Source: a virus. Taken from it: a stretch of 24,338 nt of DNA. The notes under the pieces are model-generated. The model made no database searches, had not been told where the DNA came from, and was given only the letters and a program-made list of their open reading frames with translations. The stretch is taken from IMG/VR virus record IMGVR_UViG_3300010375_000049, positions 1 to 24,338 of that record; one strand, 5' to 3'. Position numbers and translations under genes: made by a program. Below, in pieces: positions 7,835-15,442 of this stretch. The stretch's first letter is position 1; each line of letters opens with the position of its first letter.

Positions 7835-9064
7835 TTATGCGCAAGCTACGCGAACAGCGCAGTTGTCCGGGTAAAGTGCTCCGAATCCGCAGAGAATATC
7901 GAAGCGGTTTGTCATGCGGTACAGCAATGAATCCCACTGCCGGATGAAACTCAGGCTGATTCCGGTTTGGGGATCGCGCATGTGGCTGGAAACCTCAACA
8001 GCTTCCGGCAATTCCATCTCAACGCCCACCAGCGCAAAAGCATCGCTAGCCAGTCCAAGAGCCTGTTGTCCAGACTTACCATTGGGGGTAGCGGTTCCGG
8101 GCCACAGAGTCAAAGCTGCGGAGTTGGCCGGCAAAACATCAACGTTCTGATACTGGCCGGGGCCAACAATCGGCGGAGAGAAGTTGATAACGTCCACACC
8201 ACCACCAGCAGCCGTCAAGTCCTGCTGAATGACAAAGTTCTTCACTCCAGAACCGACGATGCGCCGTGATACTGGGTTAACGGCATTCACGTTGGCGATT
8301 GAGAAAACGTCGCCTTTCTTGAATGTGTCACCAGCGGTCGCGGTGATGGTCAGAGTCGAGCCGGATTGCGCAGCGCCATTGACGGTAACGGCACCAGCCC
8401 ATGTCCCAGCGGTATGAGAATACAGGTTAACGGATTCCAGCCAGTCAAAGCCCTGCAACTTGCCCAGATAGCCTTCTTTGAACAGCTTGGAAATATCAGC
8501 CTGCGGGTTGAAGATGGTCGCCAAGTTGGTAGACATCTTCGTATTGACCTGCGGTGGGATAATCATGCCCCACTCTTTGCCCGTGCAGGCCAACTCTTTC
8601 AGCCTTTGCCGTGCCTGAGCGAATGGAGTAACAGCGGTGGGATCGGTGCCCAGTACTCCAGTGACGTTGTTTGTGTTTTGGTAGGCAAAAAGAGCTGCGC
8701 GTGAATCAAGCTCATTTGCCAACTGCTTCATGATTGGGTCAATGTAGTTCTTCTTGACATCGGCCTTATCACGGCCCATTTTCAGGGCTTTTTCTGCGGC
8801 ATCCCACTCAAAGTGAACGCCAAAGAACTGATCGACGTTTACTGTGGTGTGAATGCGGTTAATGGCCTGCGGTTGATAGGCCATGCCATCGGTGACAAGG
8901 AAACGCTGCGGAAGCGGTACGCGAACGGTTGAGCCTACCGCGAATGGCCGGGTGAATTCCTTGTTATAGTCTGTGTTGAAAAAACTGGCGATGTGGAGTT
9001 CGTTGGTAAGGACTCGTAGCCCTTCCATCGTGATCCAATCTGCAAATTCAAACTGGTTTGCCAC
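7835..9064 (-). CDS. Major capsid (coat) protein, P22 coat-like HK97 fold
   Basis: 409 aa; starts with GTG at 9064, preceded by AAAGGAT at suitable spacing, and begins 3 nt after the scaffold stop. The N-terminus ANQFEFADWITMEGLRVLTN leads into HK97-type N-arm and E-loop regions (GSTVRVPLPQRFLVTDGMAY). Residues 100-190 form the spine-helix/P-domain part (DPIMKQLANELDSRAALFAY, then LKELACTGKEWGMIIPPQ). Residues about 195-260 have GFDWLESVNLYSHTAG and an inserted beta region with GDTFKKGDVFSIANV, which matches the P22 coat insertion domain where a 'KRGDKISFAGV' segment occurs. P22 coat is 430 aa. The C-terminus has an aromatic/Cys-rich strand set. Position right after the scaffold gene supports the call. 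Confidence 0.85.
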   Translation of the reverse strand: MANQFEFADWITMEGLRVLTNELHIASFFNTDYNKEFTRPFAVGSTVRVPLPQRFLVTDGMAYQPQAINRIHTTVNVDQFFGVHFEWDAAEKALKMGRDKADVKKNYIDPIMKQLANELDSRAALFAYQNTNNVTGVLGTDPTAVTPFAQARQRLKELACTGKEWGMIIPPQVNTKMSTNLATIFNPQADISKLFKEGYLGKLQGFDWLESVNLYSHTAGTWAGAVTVNGAAQSGSTLTITATAGDTFKKGDVFSIANVNAVNPVSRRIVGSGVKNFVIQQDLTAAGGGVDVINFSPPIVGPGQYQNVDVLPANSAALTLWPGTATPNGKSGQQALGLASDAFALVGVEMELPEAVEVSSHMRDPQTGISLSFIRQWDSLLYRMTNRFDILCGFGALYPDNCAVRVACA

Positions 9065-9067
9065 GGA

Positions 9068-10132
9068 TTATCCTTTGGAGCGTCTTGCTAGCTCCTTGGC
9101 GTTTTCCGCTTTTTGATAAGCAGCGAAATCCCGCCGTTTAAGCGCAGCCTCCGCCGGGTCATCGGGCGTGGTTGAACGCCCTCCGGCTTCAAATGGAGGT
9201 CTTTTTGCGCTGGTGGTCTTGATGACAGGAGCCGTGTCTTCTTCTTTCTTTTCGAGGGGAATATCGTCTTTCTTTTCTTCTTCAGCCGTTGCCAATCCGC
9301 GCTCAATCTTGTCCAACTCGCGTATCTGCTGGACAGGGCTTAGAGCGGCTATTCTGGCAATTTCATCGGGATTGCTGCACAGTTCATAGAACACCTCAAC
9401 TCCCAAGGGGGAATCGAGGATGTAGGCATCAATCGGGCCGTTTTGTGGAATTAGTTTCGCCTGTACCACTGCGCTAAGTACTTCCTTCAGGTCAGGGTGT
9501 TTTTTGCTTGCTGCATCAACACGCTTGTTCCATTCGGTTTCAATAGCTTTGTTGGCTTCGGCTACTTTCTTTTCCTGAGCGGCCTTTTCCTGTTCGGCTG
9601 TATGTTCTGCCCACCGCTTTTCAAGCTTTCTATCTGCCGTCCATTCGGCCAAGTCCTCAAGATATTCCGCGAAAGGGTCTTCACTCTTGGACTCAAGATA
9701 CTTTTTGTCCTTGGGATCGGGCTTGGGCGGGGTCTGAGTTTTGGCTTTCTTTTCCGGCTCGGCTTTTACTTCGGGCTTCTCTTCTTGAACGGCTGGCCTG
9801 ACAGCCTTTAGTTTCTCTTCAAGCTCTTTGTTCTTGGCGATGAGCTGCCCAATGCGTTCGGCGGCGGTAAGTTTCCCCTTTTTCGACTCCTGCGATTCTT
9901 TTCCGGCATCCGTTTCCGGGGCGGTTTCGACCTTCTCAGTCGCGGATTCCACCTTTTCAGGCGGTTGAACTTTTGAAGCTGCCGAGGCTTCTTTTTTCGG
10001 CGGTTCGGGCATGATGCCGGTCTTTTTGTACTCGGCATATTTGTCCGGTGATTCTTGATACAAATTCGATAGAACTTCCTGCATTGTGGGCGCGGGTGAC
10101 GGTTCCGCTTGGATTACCTGTTCGTCTGCCAT
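9068..10132 (-). CDS. Capsid scaffolding protein, P22 gp8-like
   Basis: 354 aa, very rich in Lys, Glu, Ala and Pro, with almost no hydrophobic core. The N-terminus (about 1-130) is disordered-like (QPPEKVESATEK, TPPKPDPKDKKYLES). Residues 135-300 are mostly helix or coiled coil (FAEYLEDLAEWTADRKLEKR, then EKAAQEKKVAEANKAIETEW). The C-terminus has a basic helical end (AALKRRDFAAYQKAENAKEL, then ARRSKG), comparable to the coat-binding helix-turn-helix of P22 scaffold. Scaffold guides coat assembly and leaves the procapsid at packaging. It lies between portal and coat, as in P22 (gp8, 303 aa). The ribosome site is weak (TTGGAG far from the ATG). Confidence 0.8.
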   Translation of the reverse strand: MADEQVIQAEPSPAPTMQEVLSNLYQESPDKYAEYKKTGIMPEPPKKEASAASKVQPPEKVESATEKVETAPETDAGKESQESKKGKLTAAERIGQLIAKNKELEEKLKAVRPAVQEEKPEVKAEPEKKAKTQTPPKPDPKDKKYLESKSEDPFAEYLEDLAEWTADRKLEKRWAEHTAEQEKAAQEKKVAEANKAIETEWNKRVDAASKKHPDLKEVLSAVVQAKLIPQNGPIDAYILDSPLGVEVFYELCSNPDEIARIAALSPVQQIRELDKIERGLATAEEEKKDDIPLEKKEEDTAPVIKTTSAKRPPFEAGGRSTTPDDPAEAALKRRDFAAYQKAENAKELARRSKG

Positions 10133-10209
10133 CTGATTTATTGCTCCAATTTCCTGCCGATGAGCAGGGGAATTTATCGAATACGCTTCGACGGGCGAGA
10201 AAAGTTGAT

Positions 10210-10215
10210 TAAAAT
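10210..10215 (+). promoter_or_regulatory. Candidate -10 box for plus-strand mini-ORF
   Basis: TAAAAT ends 6 nt before the ATG at 10222, which would place the transcript start at or beside the start codon. There is no good -35; TTCGAC lies 17 nt upstream. The rest of the 10133-10357 gap between scaffold and portal holds only this mini-ORF. Confidence 0.35.
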
Positions 10216-10221
10216 GTAAGG

Positions 10222-10383
10222 ATGACTGCCAATGAATTGATTAAGGCCGCCAGAAAACTAGCTCCCAAGATGTCAAAAAAGGAGCGTGATTTTTGGTTTG
10301 AGTTTATTAATTCAGCGATTGACAAATGGAATAGTGAGCCGCTGCTCACGCCAGACACTAAGCACCCGCCTGAGGCTGACTAG
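10222..10383 (+). CDS. Plus-strand mini-ORF between scaffold and portal (53 aa)
   Basis: A 53-codon frame on the opposite strand: MTANELIKAARKLAPKMS through FWFEFINSAIDKWNSE to LLTPDTKHPPEAD. It is helical with an aromatic core and Lys/Glu charges, which looks like a real small protein rather than antisense noise. TAAAAT at 10210-10215 lies 6 nt before the ATG, and AAGG directly precedes it. It begins in the 225-bp gap before the scaffold gene and its last 26 bp overlap the portal gene end. The LLTPDT stretch recurs in the mini-ORF at 12572-12703. Function unknown. Confidence 0.5.
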   Translation: MTANELIKAARKLAPKMSKKERDFWFEFINSAIDKWNSEPLLTPDTKHPPEAD

Positions 10384-12565
10384 CTGCCTGCTCTGCTGTC
10401 GCACTTTGCGCTTGAGCGTTCTGCTCCGCTTCGTGCTCCTGATCCGCGCCTTGCATTCCAACTTCGTGCGCTTGGTCGGAAGCCTGCAAATTGGCCTCGT
10501 GAGTCTGGTCTACTGCCTGCGTAGCGGCATCATGCGCGTCACCGTGCAACTGGTTCCACATATCGTTTTCCAGCTTCGCTCTTACCTGCTCAATCTGTGC
10601 CTTGGTTGTAATCTCCGCGATGGTGATCTTGGTTTCATTGTCCATCTTGGCCTTGGCAAGCGTTGTTTGGTTCTCTAAAACCCTGTTCGCTTTTTCCTGT
10701 TGAAGTTGCTCAATGTGTTTTTGCCCAATCTGGATTAGCTGGTGAGCGTCTTGAATCTGCTGGTTAGCCTGTTGAAGCTTCTGTGCTATCGCTGGCGGAA
10801 TGTCCTGCCCGTTTTGCGAAGCGAATTGTGGCGGAGTAAGACGTTCCGCTATCTTGTCGCCAAATGGCCCGAGATTCCGTGACTTCACCAATAAATCCAT
10901 CACCAGAGCGCCTTGCGGAGTGTTGGCCAAAGACTGCAAAAACTCGTTTACTTCATCCCTTTGCGACTGATAGCTTGGCCCTGTTGAAATCGTTACATCG
11001 TGATCGCCGTTGTGCTCAACTACTGCTCCCGTTTCATGGTCTATTGTGGTCTGGCCGACAAAATACTTGCCATCCTCTCCCACCATTCCCACTTGACGCG
11101 CCGTGTCGTAGACAAAATCAATCATTTCATTGATGATTCTGCCGCCATGTTTCAGCGCCATGTCGTAGTTGTCGATGAAGTGAAAGGTTCCCTGATCGCT
11201 CTGCTGGTCAAGGGCTTTTACCGCTACCCCTGAAGTGGCTTTTGTGTCTGCCCGTCCAACCGAAGTGTTAAACATTCCAATGGCAGACTGGATTGCTCTC
11301 TTTGCGGCTTCCGCGCCAATCTCAAGCGTCTGAATCTGCGGCTCATAGCTTTGCCTTTGTGGAAGAGGAAGAACATTTTGCCCCGTAACGTCTAGTATCG
11401 GATTGACCTGAAGGTAAGCAGTCGGAAGTTTATTGACGTGCTTCCAATTTTCTTTATCAATATCGAACTGCCCCGCATAGCCAATGTACGGAGTCTTGGG
11501 TGTCATGCTGACCAATTCGGCCTGACATGTCCTGTAGTAGCAATAGAGCATGTAGGGATCACGGCCTAGGCGAATCAGCGACATCAAAACACGCTTTGAC
11601 CCTCCGCCTGAGTCCAGATACATTTCTTTGCCCAGAACGGGGATAATCGGTATCCATTGGCCTTCCCATTCAACCGTGTCCAGAATCTCAAGCCCATTCG
11701 TGAAATACTGCACTACGGTCTTTTTGTCCGCATCCCTCTGATTGGTGATCTCGAAACGTCCCGTGGGCGGGATTAAGAGGTAGCTTGGTTCACCTTTGGC
11801 CCCTTTTTCTATCTTGCCGCCTTCAATCTCATCCAAGTAGTAATTGGTCTTTCCAGCAGGGCCATTAATCTCTAGAAGCGTGCGCTTCTCCGTCTTGACT
11901 TCCCAATATTCAGCCACTTGAACATGAGTGTCGGTTGACCATTCCGGCGCTTGCGCTTTGGCTTCCGCAGTAAAGTCTTTTACTTCGGCATGCGGCCAGT
12001 CCTGAAGGTATTTCTCTTTCAGGATGTTATCGACCACAAAACACCCTTGCGCATCTGACCCATCAATTTCCTTGCAGTCGGGATCGAAATAAACCACATC
12101 AGGGTTTGGAATGCGCGTAACCTTCAATTCCTGATTGAAGCTCTTACCTTGGACGTATACTTTACTGATTCGGAAGAACCCATAACTTCTCTGCGCAGCG
12201 TTCTCAAAAGCGCATGTATAGGCTGATTGGGCATTCGATTTGTACTCGATGCCGCGAATCATGTCTTGGCGGAACTGAGCCGTCTTATCGTTTGCCCCTT
12301 CGCCCAATGGCAGGACTTTGATCGCTCTGGGGTTTTGGCGAACTGAGTTATTGAGCTGATTAATGTATTGGCTCAATTCGTCCATTGTGAGGCAAGGACG
12401 GTTTACGGCTGGGTCTTCGCGTTCGGCGCGTTCTTTCTCATCCCAAGGGTCGCCTGAGATGTACTTCATGTCCTTCTTGCCTTCGGCGCGTATTTCTCGC
12501 CATGCATCCTGATAGCGGGTGAAATTGTCGCGTATGCGCTTTAGGAGTTCTTCGTCTTGGGACAT
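10358..12565 (-). CDS. Portal protein, P22-like
   Basis: 735 aa, close to P22 portal (725 aa). The N-terminus (LLKRIRDNFTRYQDAWREIR through EGKKDMKYISGDPW) and the following CLTMDELSQYINQLNNSVRQNP match the start of P22-type portals, which form the dodecameric ring through which DNA is pumped. Other supporting parts are RIPNPDVVYFDPDCKEIDGSDA at about 150-175 (DP-C-x-E), GMFNTSVGRADTKATSGVAVKA at about 455 and IDNYDMALKHGGRIINEMI near 490. Residues 590-735 form a long Gln/Glu/Lys/Ala coiled coil, comparable to the P22 barrel helix, ending in 11-residue repeats. The ATG at 12565 has no Shine-Dalgarno sequence, and a plus-strand mini-ORF starts 7 bp upstream. Confidence 0.85.
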   Translation of the reverse strand: MSQDEELLKRIRDNFTRYQDAWREIRAEGKKDMKYISGDPWDEKERAEREDPAVNRPCLTMDELSQYINQLNNSVRQNPRAIKVLPLGEGANDKTAQFRQDMIRGIEYKSNAQSAYTCAFENAAQRSYGFFRISKVYVQGKSFNQELKVTRIPNPDVVYFDPDCKEIDGSDAQGCFVVDNILKEKYLQDWPHAEVKDFTAEAKAQAPEWSTDTHVQVAEYWEVKTEKRTLLEINGPAGKTNYYLDEIEGGKIEKGAKGEPSYLLIPPTGRFEITNQRDADKKTVVQYFTNGLEILDTVEWEGQWIPIIPVLGKEMYLDSGGGSKRVLMSLIRLGRDPYMLYCYYRTCQAELVSMTPKTPYIGYAGQFDIDKENWKHVNKLPTAYLQVNPILDVTGQNVLPLPQRQSYEPQIQTLEIGAEAAKRAIQSAIGMFNTSVGRADTKATSGVAVKALDQQSDQGTFHFIDNYDMALKHGGRIINEMIDFVYDTARQVGMVGEDGKYFVGQTTIDHETGAVVEHNGDHDVTISTGPSYQSQRDEVNEFLQSLANTPQGALVMDLLVKSRNLGPFGDKIAERLTPPQFASQNGQDIPPAIAQKLQQANQQIQDAHQLIQIGQKHIEQLQQEKANRVLENQTTLAKAKMDNETKITIAEITTKAQIEQVRAKLENDMWNQLHGDAHDAATQAVDQTHEANLQASDQAHEVGMQGADQEHEAEQNAQAQSATAEQAASQPQAGA
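10418..10516 (-). repeat. Three 33-bp repeats coding an 11-residue coiled-coil unit in portal
   Basis: Residues 684-716 of the portal read AVDQTHEANLQ, ASDQAHEVGMQ, GADQEHEAEQN: a hendecad unit A-x-D-Q-x-H-E-x-x-x-Q/N. Such 11-residue periodicity favours right-handed coiled-coil bundles. Confidence 0.75.
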
Positions 12566-12571
12566 GCTAAG

Positions 12572-12703
12572 ATGTGGGACTATGGGTTTTATGCTGGCAG
12601 TACCGCTCTCACAAAGCTTGCCGGATTACTCACGCCGGACACTTCGGGCAAACCGTCCGCTCTCCCCGCTGCTTCCAACCCTGAGACGCTGCCTGATCTG
12701 TAG
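12572..12703 (+). CDS. Plus-strand mini-ORF opposite the portal start (43 aa)
   Basis: ATG at 12572 opens 43 codons: MWDYGFYAGSTALTKLAGL, then LTPDTSGKPSALPAAS and ending LPDL. It shares LLTPDT plus a Pro-rich acidic end with the mini-ORF at 10222-10383. TAAG lies just before the ATG as a possible ribosome site. It starts 7 bp upstream of the divergent portal gene, and its 3' half overlaps the end of the zinc-ribbon gene at 12630-12836. A second plus frame (12582-12752) is antisense-like (Arg/Leu/Cys-rich) and was not accepted. Confidence 0.4.
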   Translation: MWDYGFYAGSTALTKLAGLLTPDTSGKPSALPAASNPETLPDL

Positions 12704-12836
12704 CCTCTTTTCGTGTTACTGCCTGAAAGAACCCCTGCCGTGTGCATTTTGAGCAGGACAGAATCAGCGTGTGCTTTGGCGGCAAAAGAGCTTCAGCACA
12801 TAAGGTAGAAAGCTTCTGCTCAATAGCTGCGTTCAT
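12630..12836 (-). CDS. Small zinc-ribbon protein
   Basis: 68 aa; its ATG overlaps the TGA of the upstream gene (ATGA). Residues 28-31 (CSKC) and 63-66 (CPKC) form a classic two-knuckle CxxC...CxxC zinc ribbon with a 31-residue spacer (TRQGFFQAVTRKEATDQAA). The first 25 residues are helical. It is the last small gene before the portal in the order of transcription. Small zinc ribbons in phages may bind nucleic acid or host proteins; no specific role can be given. Confidence 0.65.
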   Translation of the reverse strand: MNAAIEQKLSTLCAEALLPPKHTLILSCSKCTRQGFFQAVTRKEATDQAASQGWKQRGERTVCPKCPA

Positions 12837-13024
12837 TTCTTCTTTTCGGCCTCATATAGCAGGTTATGGATTTCGGTCGATTCCAACATGCCGAAAGTGA
12901 TTGGCGACCTAAGGGTGTATACTCCCGGCTCTAATGTCACCTGTTTTCGTTGATGGTCAAACTTGAAAGGGCCAATAGCTGAAACTTTTAGTTCACTGTC
13001 CAAGAAAATTACCCTTGCTTTCAT
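12833..13024 (-). CDS. Small hypothetical beta-rich protein
   Basis: 63 aa from the ATG at 13024, preceded by AAAGAAGAA. A longer TTG start at 13066 exists but overlaps the 26-aa reading frame. The sequence (KARVIFLDSELKVSAIGPFK, then QVTLEPGVYTL) suggests alternating beta strands and a helical acidic/Lys end (LLYEAEKKK). Its TGA overlaps the zinc-ribbon ATG. No family recognised. Confidence 0.6.
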   Translation of the reverse strand: MKARVIFLDSELKVSAIGPFKFDHQRKQVTLEPGVYTLRSPITFGMLESTEIHNLLYEAEKKK

Positions 13025-13046
13025 TTCTTCTTTGCTACCGCTTTCG

Positions 13047-13127
13047 CTACGCTCTGAAAGCCGCAAGCGTTTTCTTGGCTGGCTTTGTGTCGCGGCCTCG
13101 GTTGCCAGTGAGATAGCCTTGTGCCAT
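13047..13127 (-). CDS. 26-aa micro-protein with a very strong ribosome site
   Basis: ATG at 13127 overlaps the TAA of the upstream 80-aa gene (TAATG) and is preceded by GAGGAGGAAATA, the strongest Shine-Dalgarno in the area. The product is basic and Gly/Lys-rich (MAQGYLTGNRGRDTKPAKK and a short helical end). The stop lies 22 nt before the next start. It could be a genuine micro-protein or a leader that couples translation of the following gene. Confidence 0.45.
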   Translation of the reverse strand: MAQGYLTGNRGRDTKPAKKTLAAFRA

Positions 13128-13369
13128 TATTTCCTCCTCTTGCCCAGAGCTTTTGTCACAGCCTGAAACCCTATATGCGGACTCAATCCACCCTGCATTG
13201 CAACTCGCTTAATCCCCGGCGGAATCTTTAGCACACCAGCCTTGGGAAGCTTCGGCATCGCCAGCTTGGGCCGTCTCAGCGCCGATTGCCCCGGAGCGTA
13301 CAGCGAACGCGGGTCAGATTCTCCGATTGCCGGAGCCGCTACTTTCTTGCCATAGCCTGATTTAGCCAT
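13127..13369 (-). CDS. Basic hypothetical protein after large terminase
   Basis: 80 aa, about a quarter Lys/Arg, with Pro/Gly-rich low-complexity parts (RRPKLAMPKLPKAGVLKIPP) and a final GKRRK. It starts 6 nt after the large-terminase stop, with GAGAAAG before the ATG. Basic, likely partly disordered, and placed between terminase and portal, so it may bind DNA or RNA. No known family. Confidence 0.6.
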   Translation of the reverse strand: MAKSGYGKKVAAPAIGESDPRSLYAPGQSALRRPKLAMPKLPKAGVLKIPPGIKRVAMQGGLSPHIGFQAVTKALGKRRK

Positions 13370-13375
13370 GCTTTC

Positions 13376-14881
13376 TCAACTCCACATGCTTACACGTCTC
13401 GGCGGGCCTTGTTGACGCGATGGCGGAATCACTGCTACCGACCGCGCAAATGTGAGGCAAAACGCATCTGCGTCATCCGGGCTGGACTCACCACGCTCTT
13501 GAATGCTCTTTTTAGACTCAATTACTAGCTTGCCGGAACTGTTGATGCTGTAACCAGGCAATGCAAGCTGCTGACAAAGGCTCTTATTCTTCGGCAACTC
13601 GCTATCGTCCTGAATCGCGCCCATAAGCAGAAATTCTTTCGCTTTCTGCCACATGTAAGCACGCATATTTAAGCAATGTGGATTGGGGCTGACTCCGCCA
13701 AAGTTGACCTCATGCACGTTTGTATGCCCTAAAGCTTTCAACCGTTCCACTATCGGCGCTCCAAAGGCTGAATCTACAAACATTGCAGCAATCTGTCTTC
13801 CCGGTCGCCTGTCAGAAAGCAATTCAGCGCATATTCCTACACGTTGTGAACGCTCAGGATCTTGCTCACCGGGAATCCTGATAGGCTTCAAATCTGCCGG
13901 TTTACCGTCTAAGCCTCTGCGGAACCTGATTACATTCCACGCTTTCCCGCCGCCTGAAACGTCAAATCCTGCAATGAGAGGATCGTCCGGCAAGGCATAC
14001 ACGGTACGCCTGCTGGCCTCGGTGATGCGCCCCTTGTCAATGTACTGAAGTTCAGAAGCGCTCGGCGGGAGCCCAAAGACGCGGACTTTAACAAAATCTG
14101 AATCTTCGCCATGGTCCGTGATCCATTGTTCAATGAGCGGCTTATTTGTAAAACGCGAAGTCCGCGAGTCCACTCTACGACGGTTCCATCGTTCCTGCTT
14201 TGAGCCAAAATTGATCTCATAGAAATAGCCGGTATTTCTTACGCACTGCCCCCAAGCAAAGAACATCGGTTCTCCATCAGTCAAACCTCCTTCAGCCGTC
14301 TCGCATACCTTGTTTGGAACTTCTGAGGCTTCATCGAACAGATACCACGATGTTGACCTTCTCGCGTGCTGTCCGGCAAAGCTCTGCGCATTCTGCTCTT
14401 TACAAGTCTGAGGTGTTACTTTCCATGTGCCAGGATTTGATTTGTGAAAGATTCCACTGGCCTGAATATCAAACCAGTGGGCCGTGATACACAAACGCCC
14501 CCAAGAGAGGATTGCAGCCCAAGTCTTTTCTTCAAGCTGGTCATAAGTCCCGGCTGTTACTGTCCCAATAGAAAATGGCCGCGTAGAAAGAATCCACCAT
14601 GCTATCCAAGCTCCCATGGCCGATTTCCCCGTACCGTGCCCTGAAGTCTCGGTCATTTGAATAGGCATGACCGGGGTAGAACCGTCAAACTTGCGCGCTC
14701 TGACTTCAGCCCCTAATGCGTTTAGAAACCCTTTTTGGTTATCATCCGGGCCGGTTTCGTTCTCAAGCTCTCCCGGCTCTCCCCAAGGGAATGCAAACAG
14801 GACAAAGCCGAGAGGGTCAGCATAAAATCTGCTGACCTCATCGGCCAACATCAAATCTGGGGTTATTTCAGCCGTTGCCAT
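13376..14881 (-). CDS. terL: Terminase large subunit (packaging ATPase-nuclease)
   Basis: 501 aa, almost the size of P22 gp2 (499). ATPase domain: Walker A GHGTGKSA at 81-88 (preceded by TETS) and Walker B WYLFDEA at 179-185 with the catalytic Glu after Asp. Nuclease domain (RNase H fold): D307 in IAGFDVSGGG, D370 in AAMFVDSAFG and D470/D472 in SSPDDADAF. The enzyme cuts concatemeric DNA and pumps it through the portal. The ATG at 14881 lacks a Shine-Dalgarno sequence (the preceding bases are AATTATAA), and a plus-strand mini-ORF starts 14 bp away on the other strand. Confidence 0.9.
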   Translation of the reverse strand: MATAEITPDLMLADEVSRFYADPLGFVLFAFPWGEPGELENETGPDDNQKGFLNALGAEVRARKFDGSTPVMPIQMTETSGHGTGKSAMGAWIAWWILSTRPFSIGTVTAGTYDQLEEKTWAAILSWGRLCITAHWFDIQASGIFHKSNPGTWKVTPQTCKEQNAQSFAGQHARRSTSWYLFDEASEVPNKVCETAEGGLTDGEPMFFAWGQCVRNTGYFYEINFGSKQERWNRRRVDSRTSRFTNKPLIEQWITDHGEDSDFVKVRVFGLPPSASELQYIDKGRITEASRRTVYALPDDPLIAGFDVSGGGKAWNVIRFRRGLDGKPADLKPIRIPGEQDPERSQRVGICAELLSDRRPGRQIAAMFVDSAFGAPIVERLKALGHTNVHEVNFGGVSPNPHCLNMRAYMWQKAKEFLLMGAIQDDSELPKNKSLCQQLALPGYSINSSGKLVIESKKSIQERGESSPDDADAFCLTFARSVAVIPPSRQQGPPRRVSMWS

Positions 14882-14882
14882 T

Positions 14883-14888
14883 TATAAT
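14883..14888 (+). promoter_or_regulatory. Consensus -10 box (TATAAT) before plus-strand mini-ORF
   Basis: A perfect TATAAT lies 6 nt before the ATG at 14895, in the 13-bp gap between terL and the divergent mini-ORF. A good -35 is not seen. Spacing fits a leaderless start. Confidence 0.45.
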
Positions 14889-14894
14889 TGTTGA

Positions 14895-15032
14895 ATGAAA
14901 TTCACTACTTGGTTTTGGAAACAGCGTGAATCCGATTTACACACCTACATGCAAGCTCTTTTTATTGCCGCCAAATCAGAAGACATTGCCCAAATAAGAG
15001 AGGCCGTAAAGGCCATCGAGAAGTCACGCTAG
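14895..15032 (+). CDS. Plus-strand mini-ORF between the two terminase genes (45 aa)
   Basis: 45 codons: MKFTTWFWKQRESDLHTYMQ, then a helix with KSEDIAQIREAVKAIEKS. The start is not preceded by a ribosome site but by TATAAT 6 nt away. Its TAG stop shares the palindrome CTAG (15029-15032) with the TAG stop of the convergent small terminase, so it fills the terL/terS gap exactly. The sequence is amphipathic-helical and looks like a real small protein. Function unknown. Confidence 0.55.
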   Translation: MKFTTWFWKQRESDLHTYMQALFIAAKSEDIAQIREAVKAIEKSR

Positions 15033-15400
15033 CCAGTATTGGTACGCTTGCGGCCTTCCATTAACCGCTTTACCAGTTCATCGGATGCAGAGTGCTCAAC
15101 CTTTTCCTTGAGCTTCCCATAACCACGGTTTGCGTGTACGTCGTAGGCATAAGGACTGCCACTCAAAAGCGATTTGACCACTGCAATGTAAATCTGCTCC
15201 TCATTGGCCTCAAATGCCTTGCGCGAAATATCCGCCGCTGTATCTTTGGGCCTGCCCGGAGATTTAGGCCGCGTCTCTGAAGTCCATGGAGCCACAAGGT
15301 TAGCTAGACTCTTTGGATTTATTTTTCGCTTCTTTTCGATTGGCTTTTCTGCCGATTCAAGGTCGGCTTTTTCTTCGATGAATTGGGCTGTCTTAGGCAT
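15029..15400 (-). CDS. Probable terminase small subunit
   Basis: 123 aa. Basic N-terminal half (KPIEKKRKINPKSLANLVAP, then RPKSPGRPKDTAADISRKAF), followed by helices with EEQIYIAVVKSLLSGSPYAY and RGYGKLKEKVEHSASDELVK. The GRPK motif plus a C-terminal 'GYGKLKE' helix is common in small terminase or terminase-like phage proteins, which recognise the packaging site. It lies just before terL in the P22 position (gp3-gp2). P22 gp3 is 162 aa and sequence similarity is weak, so the call leans on position. Confidence 0.65.
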   Translation of the reverse strand: MPKTAQFIEEKADLESAEKPIEKKRKINPKSLANLVAPWTSETRPKSPGRPKDTAADISRKAFEANEEQIYIAVVKSLLSGSPYAYDVHANRGYGKLKEKVEHSASDELVKRLMEGRKRTNTG

Positions 15401-15426
15401 TCTTACTGTTAACTCTGTACTTGCCG

Positions 15427-15435
15427 TGCTAAAAT
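15427..15435 (+). promoter_or_regulatory. Extended -10 promoter for the two-gene plus-strand operon
   Basis: TGCTAAAAT, an extended -10 (TG-n plus TAAAAT), ends 7 nt before the ATG at 15443 and partly covers an earlier in-frame ATG at 15434. It lies in the 42-bp divergent gap in front of the small terminase. TGTTAA 17 nt upstream is a poor -35, as expected for an extended -10 promoter. Confidence 0.45.
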
Positions 15436-15442
15436 GAGACTT

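Noticed and set aside
9497-9811. 104-aa plus-strand hydrophobic frame
   Set aside because: It is the antisense of the Lys/Glu-rich scaffold gene, which always yields Phe/Leu/Gly-rich shadows; no ribosome site.
10286-10678. 130-aa plus-strand Leu/Arg-rich frame
   Set aside because: Antisense shadow of the portal coiled coil and repeats; composition is typical of such shadows.
12582-12752. 57-aa plus-strand frame after TGCTAAGAT
   Set aside because: Arg/Leu/Cys-rich and fully antisense to the zinc-ribbon gene; the frame starting at 12572 is more protein-like.
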